Source of the DNA: Saprospiraceae bacterium UBA3362
Lineage (GTDB): Bacteria; Bacteroidota; Bacteroidia; Chitinophagales; Saprospiraceae
DNA length: 24,539 nucleotides
Reading direction: 5' to 3'
Assembly: GCA_002360455.1 (NCBI GenBank)
Contig: DEQQ01000088.1
Coordinates: 1 to 24,539, forward strand
This document shows positions 1 through 7,598 of this stretch, in pieces (the first letter of the stretch is position 1; each line of letters opens with the position of its first letter). The notes beneath the pieces are model-generated. The model ran no database searches. It was not told the DNA's origin and saw only the letters and a program-made list of their open reading frames with translations. The position numbers and the translations under genes are program-made.

Positions 1-939
1 GATCCGGGAAATGGAAGTGGATTATCAGGAAGTGGAGGCAATGGTGGATCTGGTACTTATGGAGGAACAACAGTCAATTCGCCTGCTAGAAACTCTGAGC
101 TTTTCGATAATGAATGTGGTTCTATGGATCTTATGAATAATTATGAGGACGAAGTTCTAATCTGTCAGAATCTCTCAAAAGGGGATTATGTAAAATTTAA
201 AATGTGTATGATAGATGCCCTATTGGCAAAAAATGCTCCGATAAATGATAAATGTAAAAAGCAGTTTTATACAGAAAAATATGGCTTGACGGATGAGGAA
301 TGGGAGGATTATAAAAATATTCAAAATTGTCTTGGCGAATTTTATGGATTGCTTCCACAATTGAAAATAACAAACCCTAAAGAACAAATAAAACTTTGTA
401 AAAGTAATGAGTTAGGATCAGTAAGAGAATGTAAGAATTGTAATGTGGATCAAAAATCAATTGTGAACCTAGATCATGATAGAGCGAGAGAAATGTTGAA
501 ATGCGCTGCCGATAAATTGTATAATTACGATGGAAATTTGCCTGATGAAGTAAAAACTGCTCTAGAGAATCATTTCTCTGGTATTTCAAAAGAAATATTA
601 GCAGACTTCCTTTCTTTTATGTGTAAATATGTAAGGTTTAATTCGGCTGATTGTAATTATATTAATCAACTAAATGGAACTGGTTATTGTGGTGAATTTA
701 CAACAGCATGGACATATCCTGCTACCCATTTAGCTGATGTCAGACTGTGTGATCCCGAATATTGGAGTCTATCAAACATTGATCGTTCATCTACTTTGAT
801 TCATGAGTGGTTTCATAATTATTTTGTTGCTGGAGATTGGCAATATGAATGGAGCAGTAAATATAAAGATTTGAAATTATATCAAGCGCTAACCAACGCT
901 GATTCATTTAGTAATTTGGTTAAAGATCTGTGTAAATGA
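1..939 (+). CDS. C-terminal part of a secreted protein with an M35/aspzincin-like zinc metallopeptidase domain (5' end outside window)
   Basis: The reading frame is open from the first base, so the gene starts upstream; the in-frame ATG at 124 is probably internal. The first ~30 visible residues are a Gly/Ser/Asn-rich linker, followed by a ~270-residue domain. Near its C-terminus lies TLIHEWFH, an HExxH zinc-binding and catalytic motif (His at 802-804 and 814-816, Glu at 805-807), then VAGDWQYEW and, close to the end, NADSF. This order (HExxH, a Gly-Asp element, a NAD-Ser motif) is what I know from lysine-specific metallo-endopeptidases and deuterolysins (M35, aspzincins), so zinc-dependent cleavage of proteins is inferred. 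The visible part has 14 cysteines, suggesting disulfides and a life outside the cytoplasm. The stop overlaps the next ATG by 4 bp, so the two genes are translationally coupled. It could be the toxic tip of a polymorphic toxin or a plain secreted protease; the missing N-terminus would decide. The peptidase fold is moderately sure, the toxin role is inference. Confidence 0.65.
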   Translation, partial: DPGNGSGLSGSGGNGGSGTYGGTTVNSPARNSELFDNECGSMDLMNNYEDEVLICQNLSKGDYVKFKMCMIDALLAKNAPINDKCKKQFYTEKYGLTDEEWEDYKNIQNCLGEFYGLLPQLKITNPKEQIKLCKSNELGSVRECKNCNVDQKSIVNLDHDRAREMLKCAADKLYNYDGNLPDEVKTALENHFSGISKEILADFLSFMCKYVRFNSADCNYINQLNGTGYCGEFTTAWTYPATHLADVRLCDPEYWSLSNIDRSSTLIHEWFHNYFVAGDWQYEWSSKYKDLKLYQALTNADSFSNLVKDLCK

Positions 940-1319
940 AGTATTTAATAATAACAGTGCTTATTCTAATACTATTTTCATCATGTTTAATACGTGAGAA
1001 TAGAAGACCTGAAAGAAATTTTTATCTTGGGCATAAACTCACTGATTCACTGGAATTAGAAGTTAAATTTGGATCATATGAAAAAATATATGTTGAAGAT
1101 TTCCATGTCTATAAGATAAAATTGAATCAGTTAATGGGAGGAGATGCTTACCTTTTTGGATTTATTAAAATGTATAACCATAATCCTGATAATGAGGCTC
1201 ACATTATTTTAAGAGATTGTAAAGATAGCATCATAAGAATGATTTCTTTTATTGAATTAAATGCTTTCAAGATTGTAAATGTCGATACTATGAGTGTATA
1301 TTTGATTGAAAATTTATAA
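936..1319 (+). CDS. Small lipoprotein coupled to the upstream peptidase gene; possible immunity protein
   Basis: This encodes 127 residues. The N-terminus is a lipoprotein signal: a short charged start, a hydrophobic run and LFSSC with the lipidated Cys at residue 17. The mature part (~110 residues) is charged and I do not recognise a family; short alternating hydrophobic stretches (for example DAYLFGFIKMY) suggest a beta-rich fold. The ATG lies inside the stop of the upstream gene (ATGA at 936-939), so the pair is almost certainly co-translated. A small envelope-anchored lipoprotein directly behind a cysteine-rich peptidase domain is how immunity proteins for periplasm-acting toxins are commonly arranged. 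That role is inference from context only; it could also be a chaperone, an inhibitor or an unrelated lipoprotein. That the ORF is a real lipoprotein gene is fairly sure. Confidence 0.7.
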   Translation: MKYLIITVLILILFSSCLIRENRRPERNFYLGHKLTDSLELEVKFGSYEKIYVEDFHVYKIKLNQLMGGDAYLFGFIKMYNHNPDNEAHIILRDCKDSIIRMISFIELNAFKIVNVDTMSVYLIENL

Positions 1320-1916
1320 AGTCGATTTGTACATTAGAAATATAGATCCATTGGATTTCTTGAAAGCATAGGAATAAATCCAAAGTTTATGCCAAGCATT
1401 TATCTAATTACTTAAATTAATAGCCATGATCATGCACATTGTATTACTTCAGACAAACAACAAATTCAAAATCCAATAAGCAAGCTTAGTGTTTCTGCAG
1501 TACTCCCCATCTACTAGACCAATTTCTTAACAATATTTGTTATAAATTTTCATTCTAATTGATACTTTTAATTTCAATTGAAGAAAGCCCCACAGGGTTC
1601 TGAAACTGAACTACTGGATTCTTACTCTTGGCTTCTCTATACAAGTCAGCAGATAAAAGCTTCTCCATATTGCCATAAAGCAACGATTTCCTGCCATTGA
1701 GCTGATGAATATCATACAATGCCTTTGTCTAAAAATGAAAATACTTTTTATCATTTTCATTCGATTGATAATCAATAGTCTACACAATTTTAGACTGGAG
1801 CAAATGGACTCATTCCGGCTCAAACGCAGTTTATTGCCTGAACACTCAAACTATTTATATCGTAAGTTTAAAATATATTTTAGCTTGATAATCAACCAAA
1901 CATAAGCTTTTTTTTA
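1320..1916. other. Gene-poor region of ~600 bp
   Basis: No convincing intact gene. It contains the sequence ATCCATTGGATTT at 1346-1358 (exact second copy at 20155-20167), a protein-like minus-strand frame described separately, and one copy of the word CAAGCTAAA on the minus strand (1879-1887). A tract of consecutive T at 1908-1915 precedes the promoter of the next gene. Base composition is AT-rich throughout. Confidence 0.6.
1555..1728 (-). pseudogene. Possible decayed gene fragment of unknown family
   Basis: Reading the minus strand from 1728 to the stop at 1555-1557 gives 57 codons with protein-like composition, including KALYDIHQLNGRKSLLYGN and SADLYREAKSKNPVVQF. There is no start codon at its head. 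The same frame continues upstream through a TAG at 1729-1731 and further in-frame stops, with more protein-like stretches such as TIDYQSNENDKKYFHF. This is the pattern of an old gene that has collected nonsense mutations, but short open stretches also arise by chance. I do not recognise the family. Confidence 0.25.
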
Positions 1917-1924
1917 TAAATTTG
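1917..1924 (+). promoter_or_regulatory. Bacteroidota -7 promoter box (TAAATTTG) for the epimerase gene
   Basis: TAAATTTG fits the Bacteroidota -7 consensus TAnnTTTG. It ends only 6 bases before the ATG at 1931, so transcription would begin at or very near the start codon. No good TTTG box is seen about 19-21 bases upstream. Confidence 0.5.
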
Positions 1925-1930
1925 CACGTT

Positions 1931-2881
1931 ATGAATCCAAAAACAATCCTTATCACCGGAGCAGCCGGCTTTATAGGCAGCAATTTGTGTGAAAGATTCC
2001 TCAAAGAAAATTATAGAGTCCATGCTATGGACAATCTGATCACCGGGAATTTGGCCAACATTGAACATCTTTTTGGCGACCCTATGTTTACTTTTTATCA
2101 CCATGATGTGAGTAAATTTGTTCATGTCCCCGGAAAACTTGATTATATTTTACATTTTGCTTCTCCTGCATCTCCCATAGATTACCTCAAAATGCCGATC
2201 CAAACACTCAAGGTGGGAAGCCTTGGCACACACAATTTACTTGGTTTGGCAAAGGAAAAAAAGGCAAGATTTATGATAGCCTCCACCAGTGAAGTTTATG
2301 GAGATCCGCTGGAGCATCCACAAAAAGAAAGCTATTGGGGCAATGTGAATCCAATAGGTCCACGCGGAGTCTATGATGAAGCAAAACGGTTTCAGGAAGC
2401 AATAACTATGGCTTATCATCGTTATCACTCCCTTGAAACAAGAATTGTAAGAATTTTCAATACCTATGGACCAAGAATGAGAAGAGAAGATGGTCGTGTT
2501 TTACCTGCGTTTTTTTCACAAGCTATACGTGGAGAAGAATTGACTATTTTTGGTGATGGAAGTCAAACAAGATCTTTCTGCTATGTGGATGATCTGGTGG
2601 AAGGAATTTACAGACTTTTGTTGTCGGATTATTCTTATCCTGTCAATCTCGGAAATCCTCAAGAAATTACTGTCTACGAATTTGCCAGAGAGATTCTCAC
2701 TTTAGTGGGAAATCCAAATGCGCGAATTGGATTCAGACCATTGCCACAAGATGATCCGAAACAGAGAAGACCGGACATAAGTTTGGCAACAGAAATTTTA
2801 GGTTGGAAACCCCAGTTTGACAGAAGCAAAGGCTTACAACTTACCTACGAATATTTTAAGAAAATTGTTCCTTTAGATTAG
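1931..2881 (+). CDS. NAD-dependent sugar epimerase/dehydratase, UDP-glucuronate decarboxylase type
   Basis: An extended short-chain dehydrogenase of 316 residues, the usual size. The Rossmann motif GAAGFIG is at residues 10-16, and the active-site pair YDEAK gives Tyr148 and Lys152, with STSE at 118-121. The strings HFASPASPIDY and GPRGVYDEAKR are characteristic of UDP-xylose synthase, which oxidises and decarboxylates UDP-glucuronate to UDP-xylose in the cytoplasm for surface polysaccharide synthesis. I chose the ATG at 1931; an in-frame TTG at 1922 lies inside the promoter box and would add only three residues. The next gene, dTDP-glucose 4,6-dehydratase, starts 2 bp after the stop and a polysaccharide exporter follows, so this is one nucleotide-sugar/export operon. 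The enzyme class is sure, the exact substrate fairly sure. Confidence 0.88.
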   Translation: MNPKTILITGAAGFIGSNLCERFLKENYRVHAMDNLITGNLANIEHLFGDPMFTFYHHDVSKFVHVPGKLDYILHFASPASPIDYLKMPIQTLKVGSLGTHNLLGLAKEKKARFMIASTSEVYGDPLEHPQKESYWGNVNPIGPRGVYDEAKRFQEAITMAYHRYHSLETRIVRIFNTYGPRMRREDGRVLPAFFSQAIRGEELTIFGDGSQTRSFCYVDDLVEGIYRLLLSDYSYPVNLGNPQEITVYEFAREILTLVGNPNARIGFRPLPQDDPKQRRPDISLATEILGWKPQFDRSKGLQLTYEYFKKIVPLD

Positions 2882-2883
2882 CA

Positions 2884-3969
2884 ATGAAAGTAGATCAATT
2901 CAATAAAAGAATACTCATCACCGGAGGCGCCGGATTCATCGGCTCTCACGTAGTAAAATATTTTGTACATCAACATCCTGAAATTTTTGTAGTCAATTGT
3001 GATCTTCTTACTTATGCTGGCAATCTTTCCAATCTCAAAGAAATAGAAACGGCTCCAAATTATGGATTCGAAAAACAAGATATTAGAGATCTCAATGCCA
3101 TTCAAACTGTATTTAATCAATACAAGATCACCGATGTAATTCATTTGGCTGCAGAATCTCATGTAGACAGATCTATTGAGTCTCCTACTGATTTTATCAG
3201 CACCAATGTATTGGGAACAGTTAATTTGCTCCTTGCTGCCAAAGAATATTGGAAAAATTCAATGAACTCACATCGGTTTTATCATGTGAGTACAGATGAA
3301 GTTTACGGCAGCCTCGGAGAAACAGGAAAATTTACCGAAACCACTTCCTATGATCCGCGCTCTCCCTATTCTGCGAGCAAAGCTTCTTCAGATCATTTAG
3401 TTAGAGCTTTTCATCATACTTATCAATTGCCGATAGTGATCTCCAATTGTTCCAACAATTACGGGCCATATCAATTTCCTGAAAAACTTATCCCATTGAT
3501 GATCAATAACATTCTTCATCAAAAAGAACTGCCGGTTTATGGACAAGGTCTCAATGTTAGAGATTGGTTGTGGGTGGGAGATCATGTATCTGCTATTCAC
3601 AGAATTTTTTTCAACGGCCAAGATGGAGAAACATACAACATCGGAGGCAACTGCGAAATGAAAAATATAGATCTGGTGAACCTCTTATGTCAAATTGTTG
3701 ACTCTGCATTGAACAGACCCGACGGTAGTTCTAAGCAATTGATACGATATGTCAAAGATCGAGCCGGTCATGATCTAAGGTATGCCATTGATGCAAGTAA
3801 AATAAAAGAGAAATTATCATGGGAACCGAGTATGGATCTTGAACAAGGCTTAAAAATAACAGTAGATTGGTATCTTCAAAATACAGAATGGCTTAATCAA
3901 ATTGTCAATGGCGAATATCAAAATTATTATCAAAGACATTACTCCAAACGCAATGAATTACAATATTAA
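2884..3969 (+). CDS. rfbB: dTDP-glucose 4,6-dehydratase
   Basis: This protein of 361 residues converts dTDP-glucose to dTDP-4-keto-6-deoxyglucose, the entry step to dTDP-rhamnose and other deoxysugars. The NAD-binding GGAGFIG is at residues 14-20. The family catalytic triplet is present as STDEVYG (Asp138, Glu139 in the Thr-Asp-Glu motif) and PYSASK (Tyr162, Lys166). The strings HLAAESHVDRSI and NNYGPYQFPEKLIPL, where the family signature is very strong, are intact. The start lies 2 bp after the epimerase stop, and the 3' end overlaps the start of the polysaccharide export gene by 17 bases. rfbA, rfbC and rfbD are not in the window, so the pathway is completed elsewhere. Confidence 0.95.
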   Translation: MKVDQFNKRILITGGAGFIGSHVVKYFVHQHPEIFVVNCDLLTYAGNLSNLKEIETAPNYGFEKQDIRDLNAIQTVFNQYKITDVIHLAAESHVDRSIESPTDFISTNVLGTVNLLLAAKEYWKNSMNSHRFYHVSTDEVYGSLGETGKFTETTSYDPRSPYSASKASSDHLVRAFHHTYQLPIVISNCSNNYGPYQFPEKLIPLMINNILHQKELPVYGQGLNVRDWLWVGDHVSAIHRIFFNGQDGETYNIGGNCEMKNIDLVNLLCQIVDSALNRPDGSSKQLIRYVKDRAGHDLRYAIDASKIKEKLSWEPSMDLEQGLKITVDWYLQNTEWLNQIVNGEYQNYYQRHYSKRNELQY

Positions 3970-6730
3970 ATCTTCAGTCTTGTCGTTTTTGTTGTTGTGT
4001 TTCTTCCAACTCATGTTGGGTTCCATTGCCTATGGACAAATAGAGAAACAGATTGAAGAAAAGGCTTTTCAAGAACTAAGTAAACACAATATCACTGAAG
4101 AAGAACTGCGCAGCAAACTGCTTGAAAAAGGAATAGACCTGGACCAACTTAAAAATTTGGAGCCGGCTCAAGCTGCAGGAATCCAAAAAGAAATAGAGTC
4201 TGCCATTAAAGAAATTGAAGCAGAAAAAACAGAAAAATCAAAACAAATCAATAGCAAAGAAAAAGAAAAAAAGAAGCCCGCAGAACAACCCAATAAAGCC
4301 AAACAACTTCCACCTTCCAAAAATAAAAAAGACGCTCCCTTGGAAGAGAAAGTCGGAGGAATTGCAAAAGACTCGATAATAGAAGAAGGTAAAATAGTCG
4401 AACAAAAAATTCCTGTTGAAATCTGGGGACAGGAAATTTTTAGAAATCAAAGTCTCGCAGTCTATCGACAGGCAAATGACATTAAACCTCCGGAATCTTA
4501 TATTCTCGGAGTTGGAGATCAGGTCAGTGTTGCAATCTGGGGATTGAGTCAACTCAACGAAGTTTATGAAATCAATGCAGATGGATACATTGCCCCAAAT
4601 CGTATGCCAAGAATTTTTCTTAAAGGCGCACCCCTGAGTAGAGCCAGAGAAATATTGAAAAATTATTTCAGAAGATTCTACAGATTTAATTCTAACGAAT
4701 TCCAAGTTGCGGTAAATTATTCACGAACAATTAATGTAAATATTTTTGGAGAGGTCTTCCAATATGGAGGATTTACACTTCCTGCCATCAACACCGCATT
4801 CAATGCTTTGATCGCTGCAGGTGGACCTACAAACTTGGGTTCAGTACGAAAAATAAAATTGATCCGAAATGGGAAAGAAACCATTATGGATGTTTATAAG
4901 TTTATGGCAGACCCCACGATCCAAAAAGATTTTTATTTGGAGAACAATGACATTATACAAGTTCCGGTTGCAGATCGCGTGGTCCAAATTCAAGGCTATG
5001 TAAACAGACCATTCAAATATGAATTAATCGATGGAGAAAATTTGAAAAAGCTAATTGAATACGCCGGCGGTCTCAATACAGAGGCGATACAAAATGTAAT
5101 TCAGGTCAACAGAATAGAAAACGATAGACGCATTATCATTGACGTACCTTATGCAGATTTACTCAAACGCAACGGAGATTTTAGCTTGAGAAAAGGAGAT
5201 ATAGTTACTGTCTCCGGAATAAAAACAAAAGAAGAAGAATACATTTATGTGAAAGGTGAGGTAAGGTCAGAAACTCAGTATCAGTTTCAAAGCAACTCTA
5301 AGCTCTCTGAGCTGGTTCGCAAAATTCAATTCACTCCGGAGTCCAATAAAGAAGTGGCTTTTATTCGGAGAACAAATCCCAATCAAACCATTTCATTACT
5401 AAGAGTCAACCTCAACAAAGTAAGTCAAGGAATCGAAGATCAGGCATTACAAGCTAAAGATGAGCTTATTGTTTATAAACTTTCTGCTTATTCAGAAAAA
5501 GGCTTTGTATCTGTTTCCGGAGCAGCTCGACTTCCGGGCAAGTATGATATAGATCCCAATAATGATGTTCGAATCAAAGATTTGGTCTTATTGGCCGGCG
5601 GACTAAAACCGGATGCTTGGCCCATAGCTTTTATTTTCAGACCAAAGGAAGGCAATAAAAAAGAAATAGAAATCATCCGAACCGGAATAAGGCAGGCTGT
5701 TTATTCTGAAAACTCAGATCAAAATGTATTGCTCCATGCTATGGATAGCATTGTAATATTGTCCGAAGAGGAATTTTCTACCAAACTTTTTGTTGATGTA
5801 CGCGGAGCTGTTAAGTCACCCGGTATTTATAAATACGGTAAAGGAATGCAAGCTCTTGATGCAGTATCTATTGCAGGAGGTTTTCAGTTTGGCGCTGCTA
5901 CCAATAGAGTGGATGTGTTCAGAGTTCTGGTAAAAGATAACGAACCAACGACTACAGCCGTCAAGACCATTACCATCAATAGAAATTTAGTGACAACCGA
6001 AGGAGATAACAGCTACCAAATTGAACCCTTTGATATTATCGTTGTGAGAAATCAACCGGAGTTTGAGTTTCAGCAGATAGTCAGCATAGAAGGTGAGGTG
6101 AAATATCCAGGACCTTATGCATTGATAAAACCTAATGAAACTGTAGCCGATCTCATTGCTCGCGCAGGAGGATTGACTGCTGAAGCTTTTGAAAGTGGTG
6201 CAAGTTTATATCGAACTGAGGACAATATCGGGTATGTTGTTCTTGAACTGGAAAAAGCCCTCAAACGTCCGGGCTCAAGGTATAACTATATTGCTAAAGA
6301 TGGAGATCGTATTGAGATTCCGAAGAAAAAAGATTTGGTGAAAATTACAGGTGCTACTAATGCAAAAATCCTTTATCCCGAGAAATTTTTAGATAAAGAA
6401 AATGCCATTGCCGTAGCCTATTATGAAGGTAAAAATGCAAAGTATTATATAAATCGTTACGCCGCCGGTGTGTCCAAGCAAGGTGATCGCAACAACATTA
6501 CGGTACAACATGCAAATGGAAGAATAGAAAAAGCAAGAGACTATATTTTTTTTAAAAAATATCCTAAAGTTGAAAAAGGATCTACTATAAATGTTGGAAT
6601 CAAGGAGCCTAAGAAATTGAAAGCTGATGGCAAAGAACGCAAAGATGTAGATTGGACCAAAGTTACTGCAGATGCCTTTGCTCAGATGACGGCCATTATT
6701 TCATTGGTATTGCTATTGCAGAGATTGTAG
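3953..6730 (+). CDS. Wza-type outer-membrane polysaccharide export protein with multiple SLBB-like domains
   Basis: This encodes 925 residues from the ATG at 3953, which places a clear signal peptide at the start (hydrophobic run, cleavage likely after SIAYG at residue 28). Residues ~29-140 are rich in Lys, Glu and Gln and probably form an extended coil. Near residue 184 the polysaccharide-export domain begins (ILGVGDQVSVAIWG, then DGYIAPNRMP). It is followed by a series of SLBB-like units marked by a recurring pattern of GEV or GYV, then a Gly-Gly element, for example IQGYVNRPFKYE, VSGAARLPGKYD, VRGAVKSPGIYK and IEGEVKYPGPYA. The C-terminus has a hydrophobic stretch (AIISLVLLLQRL). Related outer-membrane exporters are usually about 380 residues, while the long multi-SLBB form is common in Bacteroidota. 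It probably exports the sugar polymer for which the two upstream genes make precursors. An earlier in-frame start at 3902 would spoil the signal peptide. Confidence 0.9.
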   Translation: MNYNIKSSVLSFLLLCFFQLMLGSIAYGQIEKQIEEKAFQELSKHNITEEELRSKLLEKGIDLDQLKNLEPAQAAGIQKEIESAIKEIEAEKTEKSKQINSKEKEKKKPAEQPNKAKQLPPSKNKKDAPLEEKVGGIAKDSIIEEGKIVEQKIPVEIWGQEIFRNQSLAVYRQANDIKPPESYILGVGDQVSVAIWGLSQLNEVYEINADGYIAPNRMPRIFLKGAPLSRAREILKNYFRRFYRFNSNEFQVAVNYSRTINVNIFGEVFQYGGFTLPAINTAFNALIAAGGPTNLGSVRKIKLIRNGKETIMDVYKFMADPTIQKDFYLENNDIIQVPVADRVVQIQGYVNRPFKYELIDGENLKKLIEYAGGLNTEAIQNVIQVNRIENDRRIIIDVPYADLLKRNGDFSLRKGDIVTVSGIKTKEEEYIYVKGEVRSETQYQFQSNSKLSELVRKIQFTPESNKEVAFIRRTNPNQTISLLRVNLNKVSQGIEDQALQAKDELIVYKLSAYSEKGFVSVSGAARLPGKYDIDPNNDVRIKDLVLLAGGLKPDAWPIAFIFRPKEGNKKEIEIIRTGIRQAVYSENSDQNVLLHAMDSIVILSEEEFSTKLFVDVRGAVKSPGIYKYGKGMQALDAVSIAGGFQFGAATNRVDVFRVLVKDNEPTTTAVKTITINRNLVTTEGDNSYQIEPFDIIVVRNQPEFEFQQIVSIEGEVKYPGPYALIKPNETVADLIARAGGLTAEAFESGASLYRTEDNIGYVVLELEKALKRPGSRYNYIAKDGDRIEIPKKKDLVKITGATNAKILYPEKFLDKENAIAVAYYEGKNAKYYINRYAAGVSKQGDRNNITVQHANGRIEKARDYIFFKKYPKVEKGSTINVGIKEPKKLKADGKERKDVDWTKVTADAFAQMTAIISLVLLLQRL

Positions 6731-6753
6731 TTTGTAAAAACTCCAAAGGCAAA

Positions 6754-6830
6754 CAAGCTAAAGATGCAAACTTAGACCTGATAGTAGGGAGCGGAGCGAC
6801 CGGATAGCAGGACTAAAGCTCATCAAAAGA
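6754..6830 (+). repeat. Structured intergenic element of unknown type
   Basis: The gap between the export gene and the next ORF holds CAAGCTAAA at 6754-6762, then a G-rich block TAGGGAGCGGAGCGACCGG and GATAGCAGGACTAAAGC, followed by a small hairpin with TCATC/GATGA arms. The G+C content of the block stands out in an AT-rich gap and it has no coding reading. Blocks of the kind GGAGCGxAGCGACC...GATAGCAGGAC are, to my memory, spread between genes in many Bacteroidota genomes, so this is more likely a dispersed repeat or structured RNA than a unique site. An Rfam search (for example against the Flavo-1 RNA) would be needed to name it. Confidence 0.35.
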
Positions 6831-6910
6831 GATGAAGTATGCATCTCCAAAAAATTAAAATTTTCGATGGTATTGAATGTTGTCCATCAAATAGAAACTA
6901 GAATAAAATT

Positions 6911-7534
6911 ATGTTAGAAATTATACTTAGTGGTGCAATTATGATCAGTCTGATGCATGCTTTGGTCCCTAGTCACTGGTTGCCGCTGCTAACTATTTCC
7001 AAAGCCAAATCTTGGACTAAATCAGAGACATTGCGAATTACACTTCTTGCAGGATTAGTCCATGCTTGTTCTACTATTTTGTTGGGATTGATTGTAAGTT
7101 TTTTAGGAGAGCAACTTAAGCATTGGTTTGATTCAATATTTAAAATTATTTTACCGGTCTGTCTTATTCTGCTTGGACTTTTTTTTCTATACCGACATCA
7201 CACTCACCATCATTTTCATATCGATACAGATGAATTGCAAAATCAATCCAATACCAGTATTATTTTTTATTCGATTTTGGGCATGATGTTTTTATCTCCA
7301 TGCATGGAAATTGTTCCCTACTTTTTGATGGCAGGAGCCTACGGTATTCCTTCTTTGGTTTTACTTTCTTTGATATATCTCATTGTTTCTGTAGGTGGGA
7401 TGTGGATTTGGATGAGTTTGATGTATCGAGGCAGCACCGTCCTCAACTGGCATAAGATAGAACACAACGCGGGATTGATAACAGGAATTGTATTGATTAT
7501 CAGTGGATTGGTGAGCCTAATGGGAACTCACTGA
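6911..7534 (+). CDS. Polytopic membrane protein, NicO/UreH-like, with a His-rich loop
   Basis: This encodes 207 residues with about six hydrophobic segments. The first contains MHALVPSHWLP (His16, His22), which resembles the H-A-x-x-P-x-H signature of the NicO/UreH and HupE groups of nickel/cobalt transporters and exporters. A cytoplasmic or periplasmic loop at residues 94-105 reads YRHHTHHHFHID, a likely metal-binding stretch. Further conserved-looking features are SPCMEIVPYFL and HNAGLITGIVL. I infer transport or efflux of a divalent metal in the inner membrane; the substrate cannot be told from the sequence. The gene stands alone between the structured element upstream and the ftsX promoter downstream. 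Alternatives are a sulfite exporter-like or DsbD-like membrane protein. Confidence 0.6.
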   Translation: MLEIILSGAIMISLMHALVPSHWLPLLTISKAKSWTKSETLRITLLAGLVHACSTILLGLIVSFLGEQLKHWFDSIFKIILPVCLILLGLFFLYRHHTHHHFHIDTDELQNQSNTSIIFYSILGMMFLSPCMEIVPYFLMAGAYGIPSLVLLSLIYLIVSVGGMWIWMSLMYRGSTVLNWHKIEHNAGLITGIVLIISGLVSLMGTH

Positions 7535-7548
7535 CAGAGTTTTTCTTT

Positions 7549-7581
7549 TTTGTTATGTTTGCTTTATTTTGGTTACCTTTG
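7549..7581 (+). promoter_or_regulatory. Bacteroidota promoter for the ftsX operon
   Basis: TTTG at 7549-7552 and TACCTTTG at 7574-7581 are separated by 21 bases, close to the TTTG-N19-TAnnTTTG consensus of the phylum. The -7 box lies between the alternative start at 7569 and the ATG at 7599, so the ATG at 7599 is the true start. Confidence 0.65.
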
Positions 7582-7598
7582 TCATCAGTTTCAGCTGC

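Noticed and set aside
3902..3952. Upstream start of the polysaccharide export protein at 3902
   Set aside because: It would add 17 residues before the signal peptide and lengthen the overlap with rfbB; the ATG at 3953 gives a proper signal peptide.
4238..4705. Minus-strand open frame of 155 codons inside the export gene
   Set aside because: Antisense shadow of a clearly coding region rich in Lys and Glu codons; the translation is Phe/Ile/Ser-rich and resembles no family.
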